NCBI GenBank assembly: GCA_002189035.1
Contig: CM007991.1
Location: 620,001 to 684,000 of the forward strand
Source: Utricularia gibba
Lineage: Eukaryota; Streptophyta; Magnoliopsida; Lamiales; Lentibulariaceae
Direction of reading: 5' to 3'
Length of the DNA: 64,000 nucleotides
Part shown: positions 1 to 12,023 of the stretch, one piece after another
Layout of the letters: every line of letters begins with the position of its first letter
Position numbering within the stretch: the first letter of the stretch is position 1
Notes under the pieces: model-generated
The model's database searches: none
What the model was told of the DNA's origin: nothing
The model's input: the letters and a program-made list of their open reading frames with translations, nothing else
Translations under genes and position numbers: made by a program

Positions 1-2
1 CA

Positions 3-697
3 TTTGATCTGGAGGCCCATAAGCTTGACAGGGCATATCCACTTGAAAAGATAATTCTGCAAGGGGAGTGGAATCATCTTTTAGATATTTTTAATAGTTT
101 GCAAACTGGATCCGAGACGAGTTTTGAAAACTACCCCAGCTTTGTCCGCAATAGGATCCATAAGCTGAAAATCATAAAGGTGGGATTTTTCACAATTTTT
201 AAACCTCATTGAAATGCTGTTGTTTGCTCCTCGCACTGATTTTGTATTTTTCTGGGTTCTAATCTTGCCTTTCCGAATCTTAGGATGAGTCAGAGAGGAA
301 AAAGATGGCCGCAATATTGTCTTACATCAACCATCTCATCCAATACAAGGATAAACACTCCATTGATGGTGTCTCATCCGCAAAGCATCACGTTCTGCCA
401 TCCATCTTTGCACACAAGTTTGCCTCCAAGTTTGGTGCTCCCTCAAATTCAAGGGGAGGGCTTCCAAAAGCCGAGCTTCTCATAAATTACGCCCTGGTGC
501 TCTCCCTGTTTGTGGACGACTTCCAAACCAATCCATCTGACATCTGCAAGGATCTGAGGATGGATCTCGTGAAATTGCGGCACCATTATCAGTACTTGGG
601 TTGCAAGTTCATCCAAGAGAACCGTGTTTCCTATGCAACCCTGAAGGTTCCCCTGCAATTCCCAGCTCCAAATCCAAAAAGGAAACGTCGAAGGTAG
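3..697 (+). CDS. RPA49: RNA polymerase I subunit RPA49 (A49-like), 3' part
   Basis: This is the C-terminal end of an A49-type subunit of RNA polymerase I, the nucleolar enzyme that transcribes the 45S rRNA genes. Two exons are visible, 3-179 and 284-697, joined across a GT-AG intron that keeps the frame; the rest lies left of the window. The peptide has the basic, helical tandem winged-helix character of the A49 C-terminus, including the DLRMDLVKLRHHYQYLGCK stretch, and ends in a basic tail, KRKRRR. In the family, this region binds DNA and helps initiation and elongation. The identification rests on motif resemblance only. The stop is TAG at 695-697. Confidence 0.8.
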
Positions 698-1480
698 CAT
701 CAGATCTTTGCACTTTGGGTTGTTCCTTGATGATGAGTTCCTTAGCTTTCTGGATTCCTTTCATGTTGTTGTACTTCTCTTTTGTGTTTATGACCCGGTT
801 GAAACACTGTTGTTGACCCGGCAGTGGTGGGTTCATGTAGCCGGTTTCGATCCGAGTCATGAGATCAGTTTTGATGCCATCTTGCCCTTGAAAAAACGTT
901 AGACTACAGTTTTAATTAAATAAGTTTTAATGTATTTTTTATATGTATTACAAATATGTACGTTAAATATTATATTATTATAAATATATATTTATTAAAT
1001 TTATAATATTTGAAAAAAATGAGTAATAACGTTGTACCCAAGGCCTTTTTTTTTCAAGCAATTATTTTAGAAATGAATTGGTTTGGTAAATATTTATTAG
1101 TGGAATGATTATCTATTAGTTGGCGTAATGATTGGCGCTTGATCATTTCCGCCAAAAAATTTGAAGTGGGCGCGCCATTTTTCTCCTCCAACAGTGCAGC
1201 CCTAGAAATCGAACGGGCGCCGTGGTATCTCTTCCATTCCCCGAGTGTTAAGAAGCTCTGGAGCATTCATTTAACCCCAAACATTGGGAATGGCGTGTGC
1301 ATTGATTGTGGATGAGTGAGATGTGCAGTTGCTGAGTCTGCTGTATGTTCTTCCTTATCGAAGCTCATTTCTAATTTGGTGGTTGCTTAGGTGTTGATCA
1401 GAAGCCTTTATGTAACTACGTCAAGTAGAAGGTCCTTCAAAGAACATCCTGCGTCTGCCATCACGACTTGAGTAGGTGAA
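698..1480. other. Intergenic: RPA49 3' end and MET1 promoter/5' leader
   Basis: No gene is seen here. Positions 900-1050 are AT-rich. The GC-richer stretch at about 1140-1300 probably holds the MET1 promoter and leader. ATTGGCGC at 1131-1138 fits the degenerate E2F consensus WTTSSCSS, but chance matches of that quality are common. Confidence 0.5.
1131..1138 (+). promoter_or_regulatory. Possible E2F-like site upstream of MET1
   Basis: ATTGGCGC matches the degenerate plant E2F consensus WTTSSCSS about 350 bases upstream of the chosen MET1 start. Plant maintenance methyltransferase genes are expressed in S phase, so such a site would make sense. The match is short and degenerate. Confidence 0.25.
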
Positions 1481-4400
1481 ATGGGATCTATGAAAACTGT
1501 TGAAGGTAATTTGTCGTTATCCTTGCATTTCGCTTTCTTTTAGCACGTTTCTTGTTACATTTCTGGGTTGAAATACTCGAGAATGTATGGTTGTGGCTTC
1601 AGTGGCGCCTTTGAGGTTTACTCTTGCTTAGGCAGGAGTTCAAAACGCATGTTGATAGAATAGATTTTGTGTGTGTGTGGAAAACATCCGGCACTTAATG
1701 CGTTCGATGGTGTCTCCTGAAAATTTGATAATTCTGTTAGCTAGATACGAAACTAGTTTAAACCATGCGGAACTTTGGTATCCTTTTCTAGGGACTAGAA
1801 GTAAGAGGACTAAAGAGGCCTCTGCAACTGAGAAGCCTGGTGATACTGATCAAGTACATCTTAAAAGGTCTTCTTCCCAGGTTGATCAAACTGTCTGTAA
1901 GAAAAGGCCCAAGCGAGCTGCTGCTTGTGTCAATTTTAGACAAAAACATACTCCCATAGCAGAAAAGGACTCCTTGATTGAAATAAAAAAAGACAAACTT
2001 GTGGAGGAAGAAACTTTGGCTGTTCGTCTTACTGCACTACAAGACAATGGGCGACCCTGCAGAAGGCTCACAGATTTTTCATTCCACAATTCAGATGGAG
2101 TTGCTCAACCTGTTGAAATGTCAGAGGTGAATGATATTTTTATTTCTGGGATTGTCTTGCCATTTGAAGACATTTCCAGCGAAGAAAAGCCTGTGCAAGT
2201 TAGATGTGAAGGCTTTGGAAGGATTGAACAGTGGTCAATATCTGGATATGAAGATGGTTCTCCAGTAGTGTGGGTCTCTACAGAGATTGCTGACTATGAT
2301 TGCTTTAAGCCCTCTGGTAGCTACAAAAAGTATTTTGACCCTTTCTTTGCCAAAGTTAGTGCTTGTGTTGAAGTTTACAAGAAGCTGTCAAAGTCATCTG
2401 GAGGTAATCCTGATATAAGCCTCGATGAATTGTTGGCCGGGGTTGTTCGCTCCCTGAATGTATTAAAATGCTTCTCTGATGGTATGTCTATCAGGGATTT
2501 CGTTGTTTCTCAGGGTGACTTTATCTACAACCAACTTGTCGGCTTGGATGCAACACCAAGGCAGGGTGATCAGCGATTCATTGATCTCCCTTGCCTGCTT
2601 GCTCTACGAGACGAGCGTGCCAAGTTAGCTGGTTTAGCCTCTTCTTTTCCCTCTTCATATTCAGGGAATCTGACCATCAATCCAAATTATAAAGATGAAA
2701 AAATGGAAAAGTTGACACGCGTATCTTATCCAGAAGAAGATGATGAAGATTCGAAAATGGCAAGGCTGTTGCAAGAGGAAGATCTGTGGAATTCTTTCAA
2801 ACAAAAAAAATCCCGGGGTTCAACTAGTTTGACGGCGAAATACTACATTAAAATTAATGAAGATGAGATTGCCAATGACTATCCCTTACCTGCGTTTTAT
2901 GAGGCATCTACTGATGAAATAGATGAGTATATAGTTTTTGAAGGCGGCATTGATACACAGTATGTTGATGATTTGCCAAGAAGCATGCTAGATGATTGGA
3001 CTTTGTATAATTCAGACAGTAGATTGGTACCACTAGAGCTTCTTCCCCTTAAGCCCTGTGCTGACATTGATGTTTCCATATTTGGGTCAGGAATCATGAC
3101 TGTTGACGATGGATCTAGATACATGACAGATGAAAACGTGCACTCTTCAAGTACGGGGTCTTCTGACAATGAAGGGGTTCCAATTTTTTTGAGTGCAATC
3201 AAGGAATGGGTTATTGAGTTTGGATCATCTATGGTCTCAATTTCAATCCGAACTGATATGTCATGGTATGGATCTTCCTCTTTCTCTCTCTGTCCACAAT
3301 CATATCCTGCCATTTTAGTATAACTGACTGATTCATAATTGTCAACCTTGTATCAAAATTCTCCCTTTTCAGTGTAACTGATTTTTGAAAAATGCTCAGC
3401 TTAACCATCATATGCTCCATTTGGTTAGGCATACCTTACCAGGTTTCAAGTCGTGATACAGGAAGAGTTGCATTGTTCTAGTGTTCAGATTAAATTTTTT
3501 CCCTTGATTTTATATTGATTAAATTATTCATGCAGTTAGCCCTAATTTATGAATAAAAGGTAGATTTTTAATTTGATGTTCTTGTTTCTTTGGTTTTCAG
3601 TATCATAGTGCTAGTTTAGACAAATGTGTGTTATATCATTTAGTCTTTACAAGTTGTTTGAGTTTTAGATTCTGTTCTGGCTACGACATGAAGCGTTTCA
3701 TTACAATTTCTGCAGGTACAGGCTAGGGAAGCCCTCAAAGCAGTATGCTCCATGGTATAATCAAGTTCTGAAAACTGCAAGGCTTGCAATTAGTATCATT
3801 ACTTTGTTGAAGGAGCAGAGCAGGGTCTCAAGACTTTCTTTCTCGGATGTTATCAAGAGAATTTCAAATTTTAGTAAGGATAACCCTGCTTTTATTTCTT
3901 CAAAGCCTGAAGAAATGGAAAGATATGTGATTGTGCATGGTCAGATTATTTTGCAGCAGTTTTCTGAATACCCTGATGACATGATAAAGAAATGTGCGTT
4001 TGTGGTTGGTCTCACAAAGAAAATGGAAGAGAAACACCATACTAAGTGGCTTGTCAAGAAGAAGAAGTTATTACAGAGGGAAGTAAAGAATATGAACCCT
4101 AGAGCTGCGATGGGTCCTGCAGTTTCCAAAAGGAAAGCAATGCAAGCAACAACGACAAAACTGGTAAATCGAATCTGGGGTGAATATTATTCAAACTACC
4201 TTCCAGAAAATGCTAATGAGGGTGACCACATTGAACTAAAAGAGGATGTTGAAACTGAAGATCAAGATTCTACTGAAGGTATTGATGCAGAGGAGGAACC
4301 TTCTATTATGCCTAAACATGAGCTTTCTGATTTGAGAGTAGGAGTGTGTAAGTCATTTTCTGGAGGTAAGGATGTGGTGTGGGAAGGGAAATCTTTTCGA

Positions 4401-7400
4401 AAATCACCTACAGGTGAGCCATTGTACGAAAGGGCTAGCGTCCATGGAGATATAGTGAGTGTCAACAGCTGTGTATTCATGCAAGCGGATGTAGATGGTG
4501 ATTTGCGGAACATCTATTTTGTAGAGTACATGTTTGAAAAATTAGATGGATCCAAAATGTTTCATGGAAGAATGATGAAAAGAGGTTGTCATACCGTGCT
4601 AGGTAATGCTGCCAATGAAAGAGAATTATTTTTGACAAACGAATGCAAGAATATTGCACTAGATGGAATTGAGCAAAGTGTAAGTGTAGACATGAAAATG
4701 AAACCTTGGGGCCATCAGCACAGAAAGGAATGTGCCAATGCAGATAAAATTGATAGAGCACGAGCTGAAGAAAGGAAAGCGAAGGGGTTATCATTGGAGT
4801 ACTATTGCAAAAGTTTGTACTGGCCTCAAAGGGGTGCCTTTCTAGCTTTTCCTCATGGTCTGATGGGGCTTGGTTCTGGTACCTGTGAGGCATGCAAACA
4901 AAATGAAGCTGATATGGTAAAAGAAAAGTTTGAGCTGGATATATCATTGGAAGGTTTTACTCATCAAGGTGTTAAATATTATATTGATGACTTTGTTTAC
5001 GTTTCTCCGTCTTATTTTTCTGAAGAAAGAGAGGCTGAACTTTTTAAAGGTGGAAGAAATGTTGGATTGAGAGCCTATGTGGTGTGCCAACTACTTGAGA
5101 TTCTTGATAAGAATAATCCTAAATGCTGCGATGCCAGTTCTGTACAGGTGAAAACTAGAAGATTTTTCAGACCTGAAGATGTTTCAGTTGAAAAGGCTTA
5201 CTCTTCTGATATTCGAGAGGTAATATATATTTTCAGTTCCAACCATACTATTTTGGGCCTTTTAGATTTAATTAAGTTTTTTTATTTCTCTTGGATTCTT
5301 TTTCTGGTAGCAGTGTTTTAAAATGTTGAAAGTGGCATTTAATGTCACATCAAACTGCTTCTAAAAGGTTGGAGCACATCCTATCGCCTCGTTTTCATCT
5401 TTGCAGCTGTACTGCAGTGATGAAATACATGTTTTACCTGTTGAAATGATTGAAGGAAAATGTGAGATCAGAAAAAAGAAGGATTTCGAACCTCAAGACA
5501 CCCCTGCCATCTCTGAGCATGTTTTTTATTGTGAGCGTCTCTACGATCCTTCAACAGGATCTCTCAAGATGGTAGTACTTCATATCTCTCATCACTTTTA
5601 CCGATTTAGTATTTTTCCAGGTCTCTCATTATATATTTTTATCTTCATCAGTATCTTTGTTTTTGGTGAATATTTGTCGCTTTTATTCCCATTTCTTTTC
5701 TTTTGCAAAACAATCTCAATATCTCTGACTCACATCCCATGCTATATGTTTTCAGATCTCTCCTCAAACAAAATTAAGATGGTCACTGAAGCAGCCGAAT
5801 GGTGTGTCTGTGCCAAGGAAAAAGGGTAAGATGAAAGAAGGAGAAGCTGACACAAAATCTGCCATGCTGAAAATGTCTCCCCGGGGAATTGCCTAGCTAC
5901 TTTAGATATTTTCTCTGGCTGTGGTGGATTGTCGGAGGGTCTTCGGCAATCAGGCATTTTCTATTTTCTCATTCATTTTATACTAAATCGACTTATTATT
6001 TTGGTATATACATGATTTCTGCTATTTGGATTCTGAAGCATGCTGTCCTGCAGGTGTTTGTTTTACTAAATGGGCTATTGAGTATGAAAAGCCTGCTGCA
6101 GATGCTTTTAAGCTCAACCACCCTGATTCTAAAGTCTTTATAAACAATTGCAATGTAATTCTCAGGTATATGTATTTCTGTTTTTGGAGGTTATTTATAA
6201 TTTACACAACATCTGCATGCTTTTGTTAACTAACTTGATACAGAGAGTGACACTATCTTGTGCATTTAGGGCGGTTATGCAAAAGTGTGGTGATGCAGAT
6301 GACTGTATTTCTACCACTGAGGCTGCTGATCTGGCCAGATCACTGAGCCAGGATGAAATTGATGATCTCCCAATGCCCGGGGAAGTTGATTTTATCAATG
6401 GAGGTCCTCCTTGCCAGGTAGGCAATAGTTGTTCCATGATGGTGGGCACTTTTGATACTTGTATTGGATTTTGCATTCATAGAGACTATTTTTATCTTTT
6501 CTTTCAGGGTTTCTCTGGAATGAATAGATTTAATCAAAGTGCATGGAGCAAAGTTCAATGTGAGATGATTTTGGCGTTTTTATCATTTGCTGACTATTAC
6601 CGCCCCAAGTTCTTTCTTCTTGAAAATGTTCGGAACTTTGTATCATTTAACCAAGGGCAGACATTCCGTTTGACTGTCGCTTCTCTCTTGGAGATGGGAT
6701 ATCAGGTCTATATAGTTGCACGCTTTAGTTGTGTATCTTTTTGTGAAATGTTCCCGAGTAATGTCTATATTGATTTGTTGCATGGATAGGTAAGATTTGG
6801 TATTCTTGAAGCTGGCGCATATGGAGTTCCTCAATCCAGGAAGAGAGCATTTATATGGGCAGCCTCTCCTGAGGAGCTGCTTCCAGAGTGGCCCGAACCA
6901 ATGCACGTTTTTTCAGCTCCTGAACTGAAGATCTCACTTTCAAGGAATATGCAGTATGCTGCAGTCCGGAGTACTAGTGGAGGAGCTCCGTTTCGCTCTC
7001 TTACAGTCAGAGATACAATTTACGATCTTCCACCAGTTGCAAATGGAGCCTTTAAGACAACCATGGAGGTATGAGTTAGCATAAACTGGTTACGTTTGCC
7101 ATGTTTTCTGTCTCTGCACTAAGATACTGGCGTCACAATTTTATAATCCTTTAAGATTTTGAACAATGTAGTATACGAGCGAGCCTGTGTCGTGGTTCCA
7201 GAAGAAAATCCGTGGGAGCCAGGATGTTCTTTGTGATCACATATCGAAGGAGATGAATGAGCTCAATCTCATCAGGTGTCAAAGAATTCCAAAGCGCCCA
7301 GGGGCTGATTGGCGTGATCTTCCAGATGAGAAGGTAAAACAACCAGTGTGCCCCCTTGATCCAAGTGTTACGTGTTGTTTGTTTCCTTTACTTTGGCCTC

Positions 7401-8009
7401 ACTCACACCGTGAAGACTCATAGGTCAAATTATCTACTGGCCAAGTAGTTGACTTGGTACCATGGTGCTTGCCGAATACTGCGAAGAGGCACAATCAGTG
7501 GAAAGGTCTTTTCGGGAGGCTGGACTGGGAAGGCAACTTCCCTACTTCCATAACAGATCCCCAACCAATGGGAAAAGTTGGCATGTGTTTTCACCCAGAA
7601 CAAGACAGGATTGTTACCGTGAGAGAATGTGCTCGTTCTCAAGTAAGTGTATTCCCCCTTCTATTGATTGTACTATAATTTAGCTCTCTATTAGCCTGCC
7701 TTCTAAGCACTCCATTGGTTATGGACTCCAAACCCATCCTGCAGCCATAAAAAGTTGAAGGCAATATTGATCTGCAGTGCCATAAATGTCCACTCTGCAA
7801 CCATGTGAAACGGTTTTATTGCTAATGTTGATTCCTTTTTTAGTTCTCCTAATCTTTTCTTCTTTCCAGGGCTTCACGGATAGCTACAAATTTTCGGGTA
7901 ACATTCTGGAAAAGCACCGGCAGATTGGAAATGCTGTCCCCCTCCTCTTGCATATGCACTAGGAAGGAAGTTGAAAGAAGCGATTGAAAGCAAAAGTCAA
8001 CATAGCTAA
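1481..8009 (+). CDS. MET1: DNA (cytosine-5)-methyltransferase 1, maintenance CG methylase, with one or two frame breaks
   Basis: Plant DNMT1 orthologue that copies CG methylation onto new DNA strands in the nucleus. Exons: 1481-1505, 1792-3265, 3716-5219, 5407-5571, 5756-5953, 6054-6165, 6270-6417, 6508-6705, 6790-7068, 7172-7333, 7424-7642, 7870-8009; about 1541 residues, the normal family length. Order: tandem RFTS domains ([29 protein letters not shown]), two BAH domains ([17 protein letters not shown]), then the methylase with LDIFSGCGG (about residue 1103), catalytic Cys in GGPPCQ, LLENV, and RECARSQ. The start at 1481 was chosen because its 25-base exon joins 1792 in frame; ATG 1671 lies in the first intron. 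Problems: the frame changes between about 5826 and 5890, and one C is missing from the run at 7938-7942, giving an early stop at 7960-7962 that destroys motif X. The intron at 5954-6053 has a GC donor. A conserved Pro is Thr in GFTDSY. Confidence 0.93.
5826..5896 (+). other. Alternative 71-base intron or 1-base deletion in the MET1 linker
   Basis: The frame entering this stretch (KKGKMKEGE...) hits a stop at 5894-5896, while the methylase domain continues in the next frame. Two explanations fit. Either one base is missing, most easily in the CCCCGGGG block at 5879-5886, or the stretch is a GT-AG intron: the donor AAAGG|GTAAGA is strong and the acceptor TTGCCTAG|CT puts the downstream codons exactly in frame. 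The intron reading would remove 24 codons including the basic linker before the catalytic domain, which other MET1 proteins keep, so I favour a missing base. Confidence 0.55.
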
Positions 8010-9555
8010 TCCTGTTCTCCCTCTTCCACTCCTATGCCAGCACCATCAGAGTTGAAACCTTCCATGTATTCTTTGAATCAATGGGCATTATTCAGCAGTC
8101 CCCTTTGGCCATTGCACCACAGAAATTGGAATCAATGGATGAATGAAACGCTAGACTTGATGTCTTACGCTTGCGCAGGAGAATGAAAAGGGACAAACAG
8201 AAGCCACTTTGGGATGGCTCCCACTGTTGGTAGCTGTGAGGATGCTGAGAACCTTTGGAAGCCCCCATTGTACCTCGGCCAACAATCTCCTTGCCTACTT
8301 CACCTCATTGAATGCCCACATCGCAGAGAAAGAACAAGCAGCTCGATGCAACTAATGGATCAAGAATCTGCACAAGATTCTACATGTTCTTGGTCCCATC
8401 AATTTTCTTACAAGGAAAAAGAAAATCTCATTTTACCACGAATTCATGTTTTTTCAAATGGTTTTAAATTTTAATTAAAAAAATTCGGATTTCAGCTATT
8501 GTTTAAATAAAATATTCTCTGATTTTCGATTTTCTGAGTCAAATTCGAAACTGATTGCGCTTTTCGGCCGCGATTTAAAGAAAAATGGTATTTAGGTTAT
8601 AAGTAAATAAATAAACTAATTGAAATTTAGTATTCCCAACTGGTTTTTTTCTTCTTCTTTGGATGGAGAAGAAAACTATTTAACTACGCCATACCTCTCC
8701 AAAGTCCAAATTCTCTACGGGCGCCGGGAAACTGTGCAATTCGTGGTTGAGATTGTGTCTGGGATGTTTTGGTCTCGATGATTCTGGTACCTCGTTCGTC
8801 CAGGTCATCTTCTTGAGGTAAAATCTGCGAGGTAAGTTTGTTAATCATTTCAAACTGCATCTGGTTAGTGTTTTTACATTCTGTTGCGAGAGGGTTTTGG
8901 AATCTTGGTTTTCCATTTAGTATCGATCGTGTGAACTTCCTTTAACAGTGTTTCCAAACGTGTGGGGGTGTTTGAGTTTTTGTCCTTAAATAAGTTTTGT
9001 TCTTGAGGGTTTGCGCCCAATTTTTTGGGTTTGGGCTTTCTGAGGAATCTGCTGAGAGTGTGGGAGTCGGCAGAATGACCGCGCTAAACAATTATTAAAT
9101 GCGAGGCGCGATATAATAATTTTGACTATAGTCATCTCCAGTCTTGGGGATTCCGTGACCGCTTGTAGGGAAGGTTGCAAAGAAATGGAAGTTTATTGAT
9201 GTTTCTTTTGCCAATATTTTTACAGATACAATTTTTTTAAATTGAAATGTTGTATGTGCAGGTAGAGGCTTAAGGTAATGTGGGGCTTAGTTGAATTATT
9301 GCAACACATTATTCACTGCTCGGCGGCTTCAGTGCAAGCTTTTTAATTATTTCATTCTCCACAGAGAATCAGTGTGTCCCATTACTTCGCATGAAATTTA
9401 TGTATCCAACAACAGGTAGGGGAAAAGATTTGTTTATGTGGGTAATGCAGTTGCTGGGATCAACTTAGATATGTTTTATAGATGCTGTTATTTTTTCTTA
9501 TCAGTTGATATATTGAATACTGCAGGTAGTTGGTGATTTATGTTCTCCACCACTG
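8010..9555. other. MET1 3' UTR and LAZ1-like promoter/leader
   Basis: Positions 8010 to about 8480 read as MET1 3' UTR; the short open frame there has no recognisable content. AT-rich DNA follows to about 8640. The leader of the next gene probably starts near 8700 and is spliced: a good donor (GCGAG|GTAAGTTT) lies at 8832, and acceptors near 9262 (TGTGCAG) and 9526 (ACTGCAG) precede the start codon. The exact leader exons cannot be settled without RNA data. Confidence 0.45.
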
Positions 9556-11645
9556 ATGGGGCCAGTTTTCTACATATTGGTTGCGCTTCCTTGCACAGTT
9601 GGTGCAATCATGTTGGCTCTTGTCCACATTTATAAGCATCTTTTGAACTACACTGAACCTACGTATCAGAGATACATTGTCAGAATTATCTTCATGGTTC
9701 CAGTGAGGCTTCGTGATGTCAAACTTGATTTTTTCTTTTGTTGGGCATCGTGTTATATTAACTAAGTTTATGGTTTTGTGGCAGGTCTATGCATTGACGT
9801 CTTTTCTGTCGTTGGTTATGAATAGAAGTGCAATTTACTTCAATTCAATCAGAGAAATGTGAGAAAAGTTTTGGTTTTTTCTTTAGTTAACTTTTTTATT
9901 ACATTTAGGAAATCTTGATAGTGATAAAGCATGTAAAGAGTATATTTTGAATTCCATTGTTTACTGGTTACTCTTAACTGTCCCCTCCGTTTCTGTCATA
10001 TTATTTGGCCAGTTTGCCTTGCCATTCCAGTTTTTATGGATTCTGTATCTTTCTCTGCAGATATGAAGCCTGGGTCATTTACAATTTCTTATCTTTGTGT
10101 TTGGCATGGGTGGGTGGTCCAGGATCTGTTGTGATAAGTCTCAATGGAAAAGTTATGAAGCCAAACTGGTGTCTAATGACATGCTGCTTTCCCCCTATTC
10201 CTCTTGATGGGTAACTTTCCAAAGTTCCTTTATTTCCTCATGTTCAGTGGTGATAGGATTTTTATTATTTGTCACGTTAGATTCAGCCATAGGCTGTGAT
10301 GTTGCGCAACCATGCAGTATTACAGCTGTAATTATAAAGATAGAATTCTTGGGATTATATGGACTCTCATCCTTATATGCAGGCGTTTTATACGTAGATG
10401 CAAGCAAGGGTGCTTGCAGTTTGTGATTCTCAAGCCCATTTTGGTTGTGGCTACTTTTGTGCTGTATGCAAAAGGAAATTATGAAGATGGAAATTTTAAT
10501 CCACGGCAGTCCTATCTGTACTTCACAATTATTTATACAATCTCATACTCTACAGCGCTTTATGCTTTAGCCTTGTTTTATGTGGCATGCAAGGATTTGC
10601 TCCGACCTTTCAATCCTGTGCCGAAGTTTATCATCATCAAATCCGTGGTGTTTCTCACATACTGGCAGGTACATGTTATAGGAGCAGTAAACGCACATAA
10701 AGCATTGCATGTAATTGGCTAGGTCGTGACTTTACGAATAGTTTTTTGGTACTTTGTCATGTTACTGTTTTCATCGTTCTGTTGTCATGCAATCTTAAAA
10801 AATTATTACATCTCAAAGTGCACGCAGCAATTGTTGAAACAGTATATCTGTTTTTGTGAAAATTAATCCTCTCACAAATTTTTGATTACTGGAATCGTCT
10901 GGTGAAAAATTTAATAATTTTAGGGAGCCATCTCTTTCAGGGAGTGTTAGTTTTTCTTGCTGCAAAGTCTGATCTCATAAAGGACACTGAAGAAGCTGCA
11001 GAATTTCAAAACCTGCTCGTTTGCGTTGAGATGCTTATTGCAGCTGCAGGTCATCTATATGCATTTCCCTATAAAGAGTTTGCTGGTGCAAATGTTGGGC
11101 CGAATCGTGGATTTGCCGTCAGCCTCGCACATGCTTTGAAACTAAATGACTTTTACCATGACACAGTACACCAGGTACATGCCATGAATGTGATACATTT
11201 TGTGGATCCACTTATATATCAATACAACTTCTTATGCTGTGTGTGAGCCTGCTGCCTGTCAATGCATGCTAGGGGTTTTCTTCATCTCCTTTTTCTTTTC
11301 TTGCAGTTTGCACCAACCTATCATGATTATGTTCTCTACAACCATGGCGACGGTAGTGAAGGGCCGTTCAAGTACAGGGCACGGACATTCGTTCCCACCG
11401 GTGCAGAGATGGATTCAGTGAGAAAAACCAAGCAGGGGAATGAACTCGAAGGTGTACAGGTAATCAGTCACTCGACTTCCGACAATAGCACTCCAAGAAA
11501 CTCCTCCTTGCAAGGAAATGAAGCAATGAACTCCTCATTGCTCCATCATCCATCGAACCCCGTCTCCACTCCGTACGATCTTTCCCTTATGGACTATGAT
11601 ATCTCTGATTATCCCCACGGAGTAAACCTTGATGGGAAAAGGTAA
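9556..11645 (+). CDS. LAZ1/TMEM184 (DUF300, OSTalpha-like) membrane protein
   Basis: A multi-pass membrane protein of the DUF300 family, which includes Arabidopsis LAZ1 and its homologues at the tonoplast, linked to vacuole integrity, brassinosteroid signalling and cell death control. Exons: 9556-9702, 9785-9858, 10061-10210, 10383-10668, 10941-11174, 11307-11645; 409 residues, all GT-AG and in frame. About seven hydrophobic segments are visible, beginning with FYILVALPCTVGAIMLALVHI. Family signatures include YEAWVIYNFLSLCLAWVGGPG, KPILV, FNPVPKF and the cysteine cluster CCFPP. The C-terminal tail of about 80 residues is polar and serine-rich, as in LAZ1 homologues. The start codon is the first in-frame ATG and is directly followed by the first membrane segment. 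Which LAZ1 paralogue this is cannot be told from sequence reading. Confidence 0.9.
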
Positions 11646-12023
11646 CTTTCATGTCTGATGGTTCCTGTTACTGTTGGCTGACGCTTCATCATTTGAATTC
11701 CCTGGAGAAGTGGTGCGTCCATACCCTGCGTGTTATGAATATCCCCTGGTTTAATCAGTTCTTTCTAACGTGTCTTCCTTCGTGAAGTTCATGTACAACA
11801 CATCATCCAATGTGCAGCAAGGTTACAAGCCGCAATGTCATTTATGTGTAGATACGTAAGACAACTGCGTCTATCTAAACAACGAGGCCATATCATTTGT
11901 ATCATAAACATTGTGAAGTGGGATTTTGTGGAAAAATTTAAGATGGCTTTTATTTAGATGAGTTATGAAGAGTGTAAATACACAACAGGATTTAAAATAA
12001 CGCTTTGCTTTTGGGTGGCAATG
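11646..12023. other. Convergent 3' ends of LAZ1-like and germin-like genes
   Basis: The two genes run toward each other. Nothing beyond probable 3' UTR sequence is seen. Confidence 0.5.

Noticed and set aside
8214-8474. Open frame of 86 codons after MET1
   Set aside because: No recognisable motif; it lies where the MET1 3' UTR is expected.
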